Below, piece by piece: positions 1-9,403 of a stretch of DNA of 64,000 nucleotides. Location: the NCBI GenBank assembly GCA_028278345.1, contig JANQEL010000017.1, positions 1-64,000 on the forward strand. The letters are read 5' to 3'. The position numbers and the translations under genes are program-made. The notes under the pieces were generated by a model, which saw only the letters and a list, made by a program, of their open reading frames with translations, made no database searches and was not told the DNA's origin. This DNA is from Myxococcota bacterium. GTDB taxonomy: Bacteria > Myxococcota_A > UBA9160 > UBA4427. Within the stretch, counting starts at the first letter, position 1. Each line of letters opens with the position of its first letter.

Positions 1-1428
1 ATCGGACACAGCGGGGCGCGACCCCAGCACCAGCATCAACGCCGCGCCGCGACCATTGCCCGCGCCGCTGAGTGACCGAACGAGATGTTCGACCAGGTCG
101 AGGGACGCCGAATCCGCCCACTGGATGTCGTCCAGTGCAACGAGCAGCGGCCGGTTTCTGCCGAAGGCGACCAGTGCGGCGAGTACCGCACCGAAGAGTC
201 GGTGGTGGTGGGCCTCGCGACCCGTGAGCATCTCGGGATCGATTCCCGCCGAGCCGAGGTAGAGCAGCTGACGCATCTGTTCTGCCTGATCGGAATCGAG
301 TTCTGCGAGGCGTCCGGACATTGGAAGCAGTGCTTCCACGAATGTGCGGAAGGGCAGCGGTGCATCGGGTGTTCCGTGCCCAAGCAGGACCTGCCAACCC
401 TCACCATCGGCCATGGCAGCCAGTTCGTGGATCAGCCGAGACTTTCCGATGCCTGCTTCGCCGCGAACGAGAGCAACAACGGGTTTGCCGTCACTCGCCT
501 GCGACAAGCCCTCGAAGAGCCGACCGAGCTCCTCCTGACGACCGATCAGCGGAGTCGCTTCTCCGGCTGACGACGCGGGGCCGGCCGCACCAGCATCGAG
601 AATTCCCTCACAGGCCGCCCTTACGTCGCGCGCCGACTGGGGTCGATCCCGTGGGTTTTTCTCCAGCAACTTGAGGATCAGATCGCTCAGCGCGCGCGGG
701 ATCTCCGGCGAGCGCTCCGCAGGCGGAACGGGTCGTGAGTCCATATGCAGACGCAAGGTGTCCGACGCGGTCTCAGCGGTGAACGGCAGCCTTCCCGTCA
801 CGGTCTCGTACAACACACAGCCGAGTGAGTAGAGATCCCCCGCCGGATGTGCCCGGCCTTCGGACAGTTGCTCCGGCGCGCCATACGCGGGAGTGCCGGC
901 GCGTTCCCCCAGCGCGTCTGAAGCTTCCGTTGCGGCGTATGCGAGTCCGAAGTCTCCGAGGAACGCGTTGCCCGCTTCGTCGAGCAGAATGTTCTCCGGC
1001 TTGACGTCGCAGTGCGTGACGCGGTGGGCGTGGGCGTGTTCGAGCCCGATGCACACGTGGATCGCGATCTCGAGGGCTTCCGAAACCGGCAGCGTGCCCG
1101 CGGCGCGACGGGCGAGCCTCGCCGCCAGATCACCGCCCGCAAAGTAGGGACTGATAACGAAGATCCGCTCGGCGCCCTCGATCACGTCCTCGATGACAAC
1201 GATGTGGTGGCGTTCGCCCAGTCGCGAGATCGCGCGCGCCTCGTCGAGTTGTTGCAGCAGCGATCGCCGATCTCCGTGGATCGAAATCGAAGCCACCGCC
1301 ACCTCGCGTCCCGTTTCGCGGTCGCTCGCCAACACGACCGATCTCTGCCCCCCTTCGCCGAGAGGTCTCGAGATCTCATAGCGACGCGGTAGTCCGTCGA
1401 ATTCGGTATTGATTCGGTGGTCAGACAT
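1..1428 (-). CDS. Ser/Thr protein kinase fused to AAA ATPase, 3' end outside window
   Basis: 476 residues are visible and the reading frame stays open to the window edge. Residues 17 to about 275 form a bacterial Hanks-type kinase: glycine loop near 24-30, catalytic loop HCDVKPEN at 139-146, GDFG at 158-161, then an APEQ-like segment. From about 320 an AAA ATPase begins, with Walker A GEAGIGKS near 322 and Walker B LLVALDDIQWAD near 427, as in the kinase-ATPase fusions that use tetratricopeptide or LuxR tails for signalling. The usual ATP-anchoring lysine is missing: the strand reads VAVASISI with alanine at 46, and no lysine lies nearby. The ATG overlaps the stop of the upstream peroxidase gene (ATGTCTGA), so translation is probably coupled. 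Substrate is unknown. Kinase and ATPase assignments are firm; catalytic activity is not. Confidence 0.85.
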   Translation of the reverse strand, partial: MSDHRINTEFDGLPRRYEISRPLGEGGQRSVVLASDRETGREVAVASISIHGDRRSLLQQLDEARAISRLGERHHIVVIEDVIEGAERIFVISPYFAGGDLAARLARRAAGTLPVSEALEIAIHVCIGLEHAHAHRVTHCDVKPENILLDEAGNAFLGDFGLAYAATEASDALGERAGTPAYGAPEQLSEGRAHPAGDLYSLGCVLYETVTGRLPFTAETASDTLRLHMDSRPVPPAERSPEIPRALSDLILKLLEKNPRDRPQSARDVRAACEGILDAGAAGPASSAGEATPLIGRQEELGRLFEGLSQASDGKPVVALVRGEAGIGKSRLIHELAAMADGEGWQVLLGHGTPDAPLPFRTFVEALLPMSGRLAELDSDQAEQMRQLLYLGSAGIDPEMLTGREAHHHRLFGAVLAALVAFGRNRPLLVALDDIQWADSASLDLVEHLVRSLSGAGNGRGAALMLVLGSRPAVSD

Positions 1429-2917
1429 CACGCTGGCGCGCCGATTCTGGCACCTGATCTCGCCAATCCCTGAACGTCATGGGCGCACCCGAGAACGCGA
1501 GGAAGTCCTTCAGCTCGAACTCCGCGTTCGACTCGATGCCCAGGTCGCTCCAGGGTTGCCAGTCGATGCCGCCCTCTTCACGCATGATCGAGCACTCGTC
1601 GTATCGGAGTGCACCGAGAAACACGTTCGAGACGATCCACGCACCCAGGGGACCGAGCCTTCGGCCTCCGTCGTTCTCCGCTTCGTGGAGAATGTGGATG
1701 AAGAGCGGATAGTTGGCTCGCACGGGAGACCCGATCTTGAACTCCTTTGCAAGGCTCCTTCCGGTGGGCAGTTGTCGCTGAAAACCACTCCACAGCGTGC
1801 GGTAGGCAAGTGATCGCGTTCGCTCGTCGGGGTCACCCGCCTCCGCGTGGATCGGCAAGGTGCGCAGCGCGGGTGAGAGCCTGGTATCGATGGCTCGACT
1901 CGGCTGCGTCACGAGAGACCCGTTCCACGAAACGAATCGATCCCACTGAACCGTCCATGCCGGCGGAAGCTCGCGCTGGCCCTCGAGTGTGCGATGCGCG
2001 TGTCCGTTTCGCTCGCGCCATCCCGGAGAAGTGTCGAGCAGTAGATTCAAAGGCCGACCTTCGGTCGCGTCGAGCCAATTGTTCAGGTGATACGTGCTGC
2101 CCACCATGCTGTGCCCGAAGCGAAACGCGGCGAAGCTGAATTCGAGGGGCAGCGTTCCCGCCTTCGCAAAGGGAGCGAAAGGCGCCGAGTTGACTCCGTG
2201 TACCGCGTCTTCCACTGCCTGCCGGCCGCAAACTCTTCGAAGGTAGTCACGGACGGCGCATTGGTAGCTCAGGGTCGTCAACACCCGCGCCTCTTCGAAG
2301 CTGAGTCCCAACTCTTCGACCACGCGATTGTGAAACCGAAGGATCGCCAGGTGCAGTTGGGCGGTGATCGTGTTGTCATCGTTTCGGAGATCGCCGACCA
2401 GGGCCGTGCGACGGCGATTGAAATCGGTCGAGCCATCCGCACTCGTGTCGAGGTTTCGCGGCAGATCGAGTTCGCCGAGTCGATTCCGACCAATCAGGAG
2501 TTTCCGCGGATCGGCCAACTCGTAGAGGTGAGGAGCAACCGTCGGTCCTCCCGCGTACACGCTGTCCAGATCGAACCTCGGCGACCTGCGATTGCGACCG
2601 AAGAAACGCCTTTCTCGATCCGGAGGGAACGGGTGGACGGCGAACGTCAGGTCGTGCGCGATGAACTGACCGAAGAACGTATAGCCCGCTGGGATGTCGT
2701 GGTTCAGCTCACTCTCTTCATACATCGAATCGGCGAGTTTCAAGACGGCGTCCTCTTCCGACTCGCCGCGACCGCGCTTCGGCATCCATGACTCGAGCTG
2801 GTCGCCGCCCAATCGCCCATAGGAGCGAGCGTCGCTCGGACGTCTGGACGTTCGATCTGCCAGAGCCCCTCCGGCGTTTCGGATCAGAGTACTCGTGATG
2901 TTCGGATCGATCGTCAT
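1421..2917 (-). CDS. animal-type haem peroxidase family protein
   Basis: 498 residues resembling the myeloperoxidase/peroxidasin superfamily, haem enzymes that oxidise halides or organic substrates with hydrogen peroxide. The distal block FGQFIAHDLTF places the distal histidine at 88 with the neighbouring aspartate at 89. The proximal histidine is in FRFGHSMVGSTYHLN near residue 268. The blocks ALVGDLRNDDN and LHLAILRFHNRVVEEL between them are family hallmarks. No signal peptide is evident, so the protein may be cytoplasmic or exported another way. It starts at an ATG preceded by GAGGAAG, 16 bp after the sigma-54-type activator gene, and overlaps the kinase gene by 8 bp. The three genes are therefore very likely one transcript. 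Confidence 0.85.
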   Translation of the reverse strand: MTIDPNITSTLIRNAGGALADRTSRRPSDARSYGRLGGDQLESWMPKRGRGESEEDAVLKLADSMYEESELNHDIPAGYTFFGQFIAHDLTFAVHPFPPDRERRFFGRNRRSPRFDLDSVYAGGPTVAPHLYELADPRKLLIGRNRLGELDLPRNLDTSADGSTDFNRRRTALVGDLRNDDNTITAQLHLAILRFHNRVVEELGLSFEEARVLTTLSYQCAVRDYLRRVCGRQAVEDAVHGVNSAPFAPFAKAGTLPLEFSFAAFRFGHSMVGSTYHLNNWLDATEGRPLNLLLDTSPGWRERNGHAHRTLEGQRELPPAWTVQWDRFVSWNGSLVTQPSRAIDTRLSPALRTLPIHAEAGDPDERTRSLAYRTLWSGFQRQLPTGRSLAKEFKIGSPVRANYPLFIHILHEAENDGGRRLGPLGAWIVSNVFLGALRYDECSIMREEGGIDWQPWSDLGIESNAEFELKDFLAFSGAPMTFRDWRDQVPESARQRDV

Positions 2918-2933
2918 GGCATCTTCCTCGTAG

Positions 2934-4481
2934 TCAAGACCTACTTAGGCCGAACGTGCGGATCAGGTTGTAGACATGCGAGCGAGTGAGATCGAGGCGG
3001 CGCGATGCCTCCGTTACATTCCAGTGCGCCTCCTCGAGCGTCCCGCTCAGTAGTTCCGCCTGAAAGCGGCGTGTCGCCTCCTGAAACGTGAGAGACGCGT
3101 CGTTCTCTGCAGCGCTATCCGTGTTCTCCGGAAACACATGGGCGCGCTCGATCTTCGAGGCGCTTTGCCCGGACGCACGGATCAGGGCGGCCTCGACCGC
3201 GTGGGACAACTGGCGGATCTGGCCCGGCCAGGTCGCATTGCAGAGTGCCAGGATGGCCGAAGGCGAGAAGCCCAACGCGGGGAGCTTGTAACGCATGGAC
3301 GCCGCATCGCGGAAGTGCTCGGCCAGCAAGGGCACGTCGTCTTCCCGCTCCGAGAGACTCGGAACCCGGACGGGCAGGACTTGAAGTCGGTAGTACAGAT
3401 CCGAGCGGAATCGCTTCTCTTCCACGGCAGCTTCGAGATCAGCGTTGGTCGCGGCGACGATGCGGACGTCTGCTCGCATCGGCTGGGAGGCACCCAACGG
3501 GTAGTACTCCCGAGATTGCAAGAGCTGCAGCAGCTTCGCCTGCGATCCTGGAGTCAGCTCGGCGATCTCGTCCAGAAAAAGAGTCCCCCCCTCGGCGGCG
3601 GCGACTTTGCCCGTGGTCTCTCGCGTCGCCGTAGAATGGCTGCCCGCCATCGCACCGAACAACTCGCTCTCGATCAGGGTCTCGGGCAGCGCCGCGCAGT
3701 TCACCTCCACGAACGGCTGCGTCGCACGCGGTCCATTGTCGTGGATCACCCGGGCGATCTGACTCTTCCCGGTTCCCGATTCTCCGGTGAGCAGGAGACT
3801 CACGTCCAGCGGACTCACGACCTTGACTTCCTGCAGCAGCGAGGCCAGCGCAGTGCTTCGACCGACGACGCCATCCAGCTTCAAGCTGCGGCGGAGCGGG
3901 GCCGTGGGGTCGGACTTCGACTCGGATCGCACGCGGATGATGAGGGATTCCGCGATGCGCGCGAGACGGTGTGCGAATACGCCGGCCCACTCGCGCTCGT
4001 TCGCCGCGAACGGGCCGTCGCCGTCTCTCCCCTGGAGGTACAGGACGCCCACGGTCGGATCGTCGCCGATCGGAAGACACAGCACGGCCTCTAGCTCCAG
4101 CGCCTGGACGCTCCCGCGCTCGGAGAAGCGGTGATCGAGTCGCGCGCTTGGCGTATCGATGGTGGTGCCGGTTGCCAGGACCTCGTCGATGATCCCGCGA
4201 GATACGAGATCGCTGGCGTCCACCGAGTCGTCGTGGACGAAGCCCCAGGAGAATGTGGAGGCAACGCGATCCCCGTCCCGATCGGCGCCGTGGATCTCGA
4301 GATAGCCGCTCTTGGCACCGGTGAGTTCCGTAACGAGTCCGAGAGCCTCTCGAAGAAATGGCTCGATCTCATCCAACGAGCCCAGGTCGAGGAGCCGCAA
4401 GTAGAGATCACGCTCCATCCGTAGCCGCTTCAACTGATCCGCATCGACGTCGCCCACTGCTCGTACCTCCCGATACGTCAT
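2934..4481 (-). CDS. sigma-54-dependent-type transcriptional activator (GAF, AAA+, Fis HTH)
   Basis: 515 residues. The N-terminal ~170 residues resemble a GAF sensory domain (ALGLVTELTGAKSGYLEI and VLCLPIGDDPTVGVLYLQG). The AAA+ module follows, with Walker A GESGTGKS near 231 and Walker B GGTLFLDEIAEL. A Fis-type helix-turn-helix ends the protein (NVTEASRRLDLTRSHVYNL). The sigma-54-contacting GAFTGA loop is degenerate, reading GAMAGS near residue 275. The ATG at 4481 was chosen because GAF homology begins just after it. The frame stays open upstream to 4871, but that extension is low-complexity, contains a triplicated 9-bp DNA repeat and the promoter-like element, and is unlikely to be coding. 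First gene of the activator-peroxidase-kinase operon. It probably activates that operon, the plus-strand operon at 7664, or both. Confidence 0.85.
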   Translation of the reverse strand: MTYREVRAVGDVDADQLKRLRMERDLYLRLLDLGSLDEIEPFLREALGLVTELTGAKSGYLEIHGADRDGDRVASTFSWGFVHDDSVDASDLVSRGIIDEVLATGTTIDTPSARLDHRFSERGSVQALELEAVLCLPIGDDPTVGVLYLQGRDGDGPFAANEREWAGVFAHRLARIAESLIIRVRSESKSDPTAPLRRSLKLDGVVGRSTALASLLQEVKVVSPLDVSLLLTGESGTGKSQIARVIHDNGPRATQPFVEVNCAALPETLIESELFGAMAGSHSTATRETTGKVAAAEGGTLFLDEIAELTPGSQAKLLQLLQSREYYPLGASQPMRADVRIVAATNADLEAAVEEKRFRSDLYYRLQVLPVRVPSLSEREDDVPLLAEHFRDAASMRYKLPALGFSPSAILALCNATWPGQIRQLSHAVEAALIRASGQSASKIERAHVFPENTDSAAENDASLTFQEATRRFQAELLSGTLEEAHWNVTEASRRLDLTRSHVYNLIRTFGLSRS

Positions 4482-4600
4482 GGTACTATCACGCGATGTC
4501 GAATGGGTGGTATCGATGCGGCGGCGGGGCGCGGTTGCACCACTTCGAATTGGCCGAGAAGCAAGCAATTTCATATCGTTCTCGTTGCGTCGTCGAAGCG

Positions 4601-4616
4601 TGCAAAGCGCGTGCAA
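4601..4616 (-). promoter_or_regulatory. candidate -24/-12 promoter of the activator operon
   Basis: On the minus strand this reads TTGCACGCGCTTTGCA. It matches the sigma-54 consensus TGGCAC-N5-TTGCA except for one of the two -24 guanines. It lies about 120 bp upstream of the activator ATG. The missing G is a key contact, so this may be a weak or false site, but a perfect copy of the same architecture occurs at 7439-7454. Confidence 0.4.
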
Positions 4617-4630
4617 TGCCCGAACACCGA

Positions 4631-4657
4631 TGACGGCGGTGACGGCGGTGACGGCGG
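4631..4657. repeat. three tandem copies of TGACGGCGG
   Basis: Three exact 9-bp direct repeats lie 14 bp upstream of the -24 half of the candidate sigma-54 element. They could be upstream activator sites, though activator sites usually lie further away, or a simple slippage repeat. The rest of 4482-4815 between the activator and metalloprotease genes shows no gene. Confidence 0.6.
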
Positions 4658-4815
4658 TGAATCGACGCGATTCGAGTGACAGGTAGGACCGAAGCCTCGT
4701 CTCCCGCCCGGCTCCGGCCTGCCGCTCGGGAGAGTGACCCGGCCGGAATGGCGGCCGACCGACTCGTTTCCCATCGAGACGAGCCAGCCGGCACACCTTC
4801 CCAGTGCCCCTGGAA

Positions 4816-7053
4816 TCACCCGCCCTTGACCTTCGACTCGAGCCTCGTGCGCTCGGCGGCGATCTCGCCAAGCACGCTCGCCTTCACACCGCGGCGCTTC
4901 AGAACCTTCTCGAGGGCGTGCTGATGACCGCACGCATCCTCGACCCGGCCATCCGCCTCTAGTGCGTGATTGAGACTCTCGACGCGAGCGCGGTACTCGA
5001 TGTGCCCGAGCGTCTCGGCGGTCCGATTCGCGTTGCGGAAGAGGATCGGACCGAGATCTCTGCTCGCGGTATCGAGATCGGCCTTGACGACTTCGAGCTC
5101 CGGGCCTCCGTCTCGGGAGAGCACCTTGTAGTTCCGGATACACGGCTGCGCCAGGGCGAGTCGCGCGTGTGTCGCGATGCGACGACCCGCGAACTCCTTC
5201 GCGGCGCGATGCAACGCGTCGTTGGCTGTGTCGAAGTAGCGCGAACCTCCGAACGCCAACACCCGTCCCACATCGTCGGTCAGCAGGTCCTGTGCAAGGC
5301 GCTCCTCCGCGGCGTCGGACGGACTCTCGACAGTGACCACCAGCGAGTTCGAAACGATCGACTGGCTCTCGTGTTCGAGCGCAACCTGGACGATGTACTG
5401 GCCCGGCTCGGCAAGATCCCAACCGTTCAAGCCCGATCCCACCATCAGTGAGTGGTAGAGCGAGTCACCCGGCTGCAGGAGAATCGGATCGGGTTCCAGG
5501 CAATAGGTCGCGTACGGAGCCCACTGCCGTGCCGGCCTACCCTGCCGCTTCAGGATCACCGTGAGGTGGTCGGATCGGCCGAGCAGGTTTCGATCGATCA
5601 CGATCGGTCGCGACGACGTATTCTCGAGCTTGAGTTCGACGTTCGCGGGTTCGAGGAACTCGAACACGGGCTTCTCGCGCTGGACCCGCACCTCGAGTCG
5701 GAGATCCGACAGCGCGGAGTCGACCTGCTGCTCGAAGCCGTGCTCGTCGAACCAGTCGGCGTTCCCCATCTGAACGAACTGCGCGGGAGCGTGTCGCATG
5801 AAGAGCAGCTCCTGGTCGGAGAACCGGTATTCGAAGTCGCTGAAGAAGGCCGCTTGACCTCCCGCCACGTTGTACGGGTAGTTCATGAAGCTTCGGACTT
5901 CGGGCTCGTTCTGCAGCGGGATCCAGCTCTTTCCCCAGCTCGACGGATGCTGTTTCTGCCAGGAGTGGGCGAGATTGAACGAATGCCCCATCTCGTGAAC
6001 CGCGGTCCAGAACCGCATGCGTTGCACCCATGCGGCGGGACTCGGATCGTTCGCCGGGGCGTTCGCGATGAAGGCGTTGCCGAAGACCGCGGTCCCCTGT
6101 CGATGATTGGGACCGATGTCGTCGAACATCACACCGCCGAGACCGGTGCCCCGGTCGTGCAACGATGCCAGCAACAACCAGGTCGACCACTGGGGCTGGT
6201 TCGCGAAGCGCGACCAATAGGCCTGCATCGCGTCGTGCATCTCCATGTCGCTCCAGGTGCCGTTGGTGCCCGCATCGGAGAGCGGAATGACATCCCGAGC
6301 TCCGGTTCGGCTCACAGCGAAACCGGCGCGTCGGAATACCGTGTCGATCGACAGGTTCTCGCCGGGCAGGCTGGCGGGCCGGTTCGGATGCGCGGCGGTC
6401 TGGACCGTTGTCACACTGGGTGCACTCTCGACCGAGTCGACCTCGAACTGCACCCGGTGGAATGACCGCGAACGGAAGCGATACGTCCGAACCGAAGGCG
6501 AGGCGCCGCCACCGCTGAAGACGGCCCGGAGGACGCGCTGGTGTGGATAGAAACTCGGAGTCGCCCGAATTTCCACCGTCGTGTAGGCGAAGTTCGCGGT
6601 CGCGCCGTGCTTGTACCAAATACGACCGATCCAGTGGTAGCGCGAGCGCCGCTGGAGCCTCGCGATCCACTGAACGCTCCGGCCCAGGCCCAGACGGATT
6701 CGTCCACTGGCGGTCTGCAGGGGATAGCGCCCGTCGACATCGAGCCGCAGCTCTTCGCGCAGTCCGATGAACGGGATGAGCGCATCTTCCTCCGGAACAT
6801 CCGCTTCAGCGGTTTCGGCAAAGGGACCTCGTTCGGCACCCTCTTCGGATTCGGATGCAAAGGGCCACGGAAACTTCGGTTGCTTGATCGACCTGCGCTC
6901 GTACAGCCCGCTGACCCGGAGCAATAGCGGCCAGGGGAAATTCCAGCCGAAGTCCGCAGCATCACCGGCGTCCAGAGCCGCTTGCTCCTCCAGGCCTTCC
7001 TCGAAGTCCGAGTACTCGTCATCGGCGGTGTTGACTAGCTCGTCATCACGCAT
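4816..7053 (-). CDS. zinc metalloprotease-like protein
   Basis: 745 residues. Residues about 352-362 read HEMGHSFNLAH, the HExxHxxxxxH zinc site of metzincin proteases. A downstream SFMNYPYN could supply the Met-turn. The acidic N-terminus (DDEYSDFEEGLEEQAALDAGD) has no signal peptide. A beta-rich segment follows (residues ~100-210), then the catalytic domain, then a C-terminal portion with an Ig-like stretch (LLQPGDSLYHSLMVGSG). The ATG at 7053 is preceded by GGAG at 6-nt spacing; an in-frame TTG at 7065 lies inside that ribosome site and is less likely. It sits between the sigma-54 activator gene and the divergent membrane-protein operon. Function beyond a probable endopeptidase is unknown, and the exact peptidase family was not recognised. 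Confidence 0.75.
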   Translation of the reverse strand: MRDDELVNTADDEYSDFEEGLEEQAALDAGDAADFGWNFPWPLLLRVSGLYERRSIKQPKFPWPFASESEEGAERGPFAETAEADVPEEDALIPFIGLREELRLDVDGRYPLQTASGRIRLGLGRSVQWIARLQRRSRYHWIGRIWYKHGATANFAYTTVEIRATPSFYPHQRVLRAVFSGGGASPSVRTYRFRSRSFHRVQFEVDSVESAPSVTTVQTAAHPNRPASLPGENLSIDTVFRRAGFAVSRTGARDVIPLSDAGTNGTWSDMEMHDAMQAYWSRFANQPQWSTWLLLASLHDRGTGLGGVMFDDIGPNHRQGTAVFGNAFIANAPANDPSPAAWVQRMRFWTAVHEMGHSFNLAHSWQKQHPSSWGKSWIPLQNEPEVRSFMNYPYNVAGGQAAFFSDFEYRFSDQELLFMRHAPAQFVQMGNADWFDEHGFEQQVDSALSDLRLEVRVQREKPVFEFLEPANVELKLENTSSRPIVIDRNLLGRSDHLTVILKRQGRPARQWAPYATYCLEPDPILLQPGDSLYHSLMVGSGLNGWDLAEPGQYIVQVALEHESQSIVSNSLVVTVESPSDAAEERLAQDLLTDDVGRVLAFGGSRYFDTANDALHRAAKEFAGRRIATHARLALAQPCIRNYKVLSRDGGPELEVVKADLDTASRDLGPILFRNANRTAETLGHIEYRARVESLNHALEADGRVEDACGHQHALEKVLKRRGVKASVLGEIAAERTRLESKVKGG

Positions 7054-7663
7054 GGGGGTCTCCAATCCTGAGTTCGAATAACGTCCACGCGGATCGCAAC
7101 AGGGGTTGTCGCGAATCGCGATGTCGATCCGTGGGATTCAAGTCGCGTGCCATCCGGGGTCCGGATGCAAGGTGCAAACGTCACGAAGAAGCGACCGCGC
7201 CAGCGCAACATCGCGACGTGAAGGAAATGCGCTGTTGCGCCGTGGGTTTCGCGATCGCGACGCAGGCACGACCCGCGCCGACGCGCACTCGATTTGGGGA
7301 GACGGGCGCGAAGCGCGCTGGAGTTCGGACCATCGGGTGAGTCCACTCCGTTGGACACTCCGCAGTGATTCGTTCAAGTGGAGTAGACGATCAACCCGGT
7401 CTTCGAGCGAGAGTTCGCGCACCGCCCGGTTCGACCCTTGGCACTGCGCTTGCACTGACTACTGAGTGGTTCTGCCACGTCGGCCGCAGACGGACTCCCC
7501 AGCCATTCAACTCGATATGCAGGGATTCAGACTCACGCCGAAGGCCGAGGCATGGAACCACTTGAATCGGTACGCACAGTCGAAACTCGTTGACTCGCAC
7601 GAACATCCCGCATGAGCCGACTTGTTTTCGCGTGTTGACGAGACGACGAAGGAGCATTTCGAG
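7054..7663. other. 610-bp divergent intergenic region
   Basis: Separates the minus-strand metalloprotease gene from the plus-strand four-gene operon. It contains the perfect -24/-12 element at 7439-7454, leaving a leader of about 200 nt before the first start. No convincing minus-strand promoter was found by eye, and no RNA gene was recognised. Open frames here are short and lack supporting signals. Confidence 0.6.
7439..7454 (+). promoter_or_regulatory. sigma-54 (-24/-12) promoter
   Basis: The sequence TGGCACTGCGCTTGCA is an exact match to TGGCAC-N5-TTGCA, with GG and GC separated by exactly 10 bp. Transcription would start near 7465, about 200 nt upstream of the ATG at 7664. The nearby sigma-54-type activator gene is the obvious candidate regulator. 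The match is seen directly; function is inferred. Confidence 0.75.
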
Positions 7664-8029
7664 ATGGCAGCCAGCAAGAAGAAGGCGGCAGCAAAGAAGG
7701 CTCCCGCCGGCTACCCGACGGACCGGCGGGTCCTGACGTTCTGCAAGATGGTCGATTCGAAGTACGTGGAGCCCGACGTGACGCTGAAGAAGTTTCGCGC
7801 GGGCAAGCAGACTCAATTCAGCTTCAACCACGGCAACCCGCCCGCGCAGGCGAGGCGTCTCGCGATCGAGAAGTTCGCGAAGCGACTGCACTTCTTCCTG
7901 CTCGCGACGGACTACACCGCCAAAGCGGGTGCGAGAGAGAAGGTGCGCACGTCGCTCAGCAACAAGACCGCAGCGAATCTCGTGATGCTGAAGGCCGTGT
8001 CCGAGAACTACAAGAAGGTGGAGGACTGA
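7664..8029 (+). CDS. small basic protein of unknown function
   Basis: 121 residues with a lysine/alanine-rich N-terminus (MAASKKKAAAKKAPAG) followed by a compact, well-mixed domain. I do not recognise the family. The start is set by GAAGGAG 9 nt before the ATG; an earlier in-frame TTG at 7622 has no ribosome site. No signal peptide or membrane segment is visible, so it is probably cytoplasmic, and the basic tail could bind nucleic acid or a membrane. It is the first gene of an operon behind a sigma-54 promoter, and its stop overlaps the next start (TGATG). Confidence 0.7.
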   Translation: MAASKKKAAAKKAPAGYPTDRRVLTFCKMVDSKYVEPDVTLKKFRAGKQTQFSFNHGNPPAQARRLAIEKFAKRLHFFLLATDYTAKAGAREKVRTSLSNKTAANLVMLKAVSENYKKVED

Positions 8030-9258
8030 TGAGATCCGCCCGTTTCCTGCCACTCACCCTTACGACAACTCTGATCTGGGCCGGGGCCGCGATGGTCGCC
8101 ACAGCGGAACTCGAGACCGAAGAGGTCGCTCCGCTCCTCTCCCCCGTCAGCGGCGACGGGTCATCCGACTCTCTTCCGGGCTCCATCGACCTCGCCAGTC
8201 TGCTCGGGTTGAAACATCTGAGCCTCGAACCCCAGATCCTTACCGGCACCGACGAAACGGATACGACCGCAGGCCTCGGGTACGAATACGATCGCAACTT
8301 CACGGACGAGGGATTCGAGATCAAGAGCGCCGAACTCGTCGGACAGGTTCATTCCGACGGCGTCTTCGTGGCCGACATCTCCGAAGCTTCGCAAGTTCGT
8401 TTCACCCACAAGGTCGGTCTGCGCCTCATCGATGTCGTCGGGATGTTCGAAGAGCCCGAGCCGTACGCCGCAGATATCGCACCCGACATCGCAGACCTCA
8501 TGGATCGTTGGCAGGACGCGCGAGATGACTGGGTCGACAAGGACGAGAATTGCTTCGAATGCACCAGAGAAATGAAAGAGATCGAAGAAGAGGCGATACG
8601 GCTGTTCGAGCACTATGGAGGTCGAACGAATCAGCCCCTCTTCGACCGGGCGAACGCAAACTGGCCGGGAATCGAACAAGCCGTGTTCCCACGAAGGGCC
8701 AGCGATCGCTTCCATGTTTCATTGGGAATCGACGGCGGTGCGGAGACAGACCAGAAGTTCTCCGACGGCCAATGGCTCGGCACCGTGTCGTTGGAAGGCC
8801 AGATCGAGCATCCATGGTTGGACACCCCATTCTGGCTTCTGTTCGGTGACCGCGACTTCGATTGGCCCTACAGCCACCCCGCACTCACGCTGTGGGTCGA
8901 TGCGTCGTTGATCGATCCCACGGAGAACGACGCCTACAAGACGATCGCCGGAGAAGATGACAACTACGGGCGCGTCGGCGTCGGGGCCTACTATCAAACG
9001 GTTCTCGTCAATCTGGGCGACACCAGTCCTGAAGACATCGGGATCGAGCTCGAATACCAGTTCCACCACCAGTTCGACGCCCCCGCTGGCGTGGAGGATG
9101 CCAACCTCGACGAGACCCACTACTACCGCATCCGCGCGCTCCTCCCATATGGCTCGTACGTCGAGTACGCGGGTGGACGCTTGCCGTTGGACATCGACAA
9201 GGAGCAGGCCGTTCGGGTGGGCTGGAGTCATGAGTTCGGTGGAGGAAGCGGCGACTAG
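8029..9258 (+). CDS. exported, probably outer-membrane, protein of unknown function
   Basis: 409 residues. A cleavable signal peptide is clear (charged MRSARF, hydrophobic LTLTTTLIWAGAAMVATA, then acidic mature start). The C-terminal half alternates polar and aromatic residues (GVGAYYQTVLVNLGD, IGIELEYQFHHQF, HYYRIRALLPYGSYVEYAGG), and the end is VRVGWSHEF plus six residues. This is the look of an outer-membrane beta-barrel, although the terminal aromatic is not the last residue. A central region with two cysteines (ENCFECTREM) may form a disulfide. The start overlaps the previous stop by one base. I do not recognise the family. Confidence 0.7.
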   Translation: MRSARFLPLTLTTTLIWAGAAMVATAELETEEVAPLLSPVSGDGSSDSLPGSIDLASLLGLKHLSLEPQILTGTDETDTTAGLGYEYDRNFTDEGFEIKSAELVGQVHSDGVFVADISEASQVRFTHKVGLRLIDVVGMFEEPEPYAADIAPDIADLMDRWQDARDDWVDKDENCFECTREMKEIEEEAIRLFEHYGGRTNQPLFDRANANWPGIEQAVFPRRASDRFHVSLGIDGGAETDQKFSDGQWLGTVSLEGQIEHPWLDTPFWLLFGDRDFDWPYSHPALTLWVDASLIDPTENDAYKTIAGEDDNYGRVGVGAYYQTVLVNLGDTSPEDIGIELEYQFHHQFDAPAGVEDANLDETHYYRIRALLPYGSYVEYAGGRLPLDIDKEQAVRVGWSHEFGGGSGD

Positions 9259-9403
9259 CAGCTTCCCCCGATTGCATCAGCCCAGCAGCGACAGGATGAA
9301 TGGGAGAACAGATTCGGAGACATTCCCCGCAGTGCATCCCGGTTCCGCGTGGAGATCAGTATTCCGATCTCGATTCTCTGAAAGCAGATCCCCGGAGAAC
9401 AAC

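Noticed and set aside
4482-4871. N-terminal extension of the sigma-54-type activator
   Set aside because: Low-complexity, contains a triplicated 9-bp repeat and promoter-like element, and overlaps the metalloprotease 3' end; GAF homology begins after the ATG at 4481.
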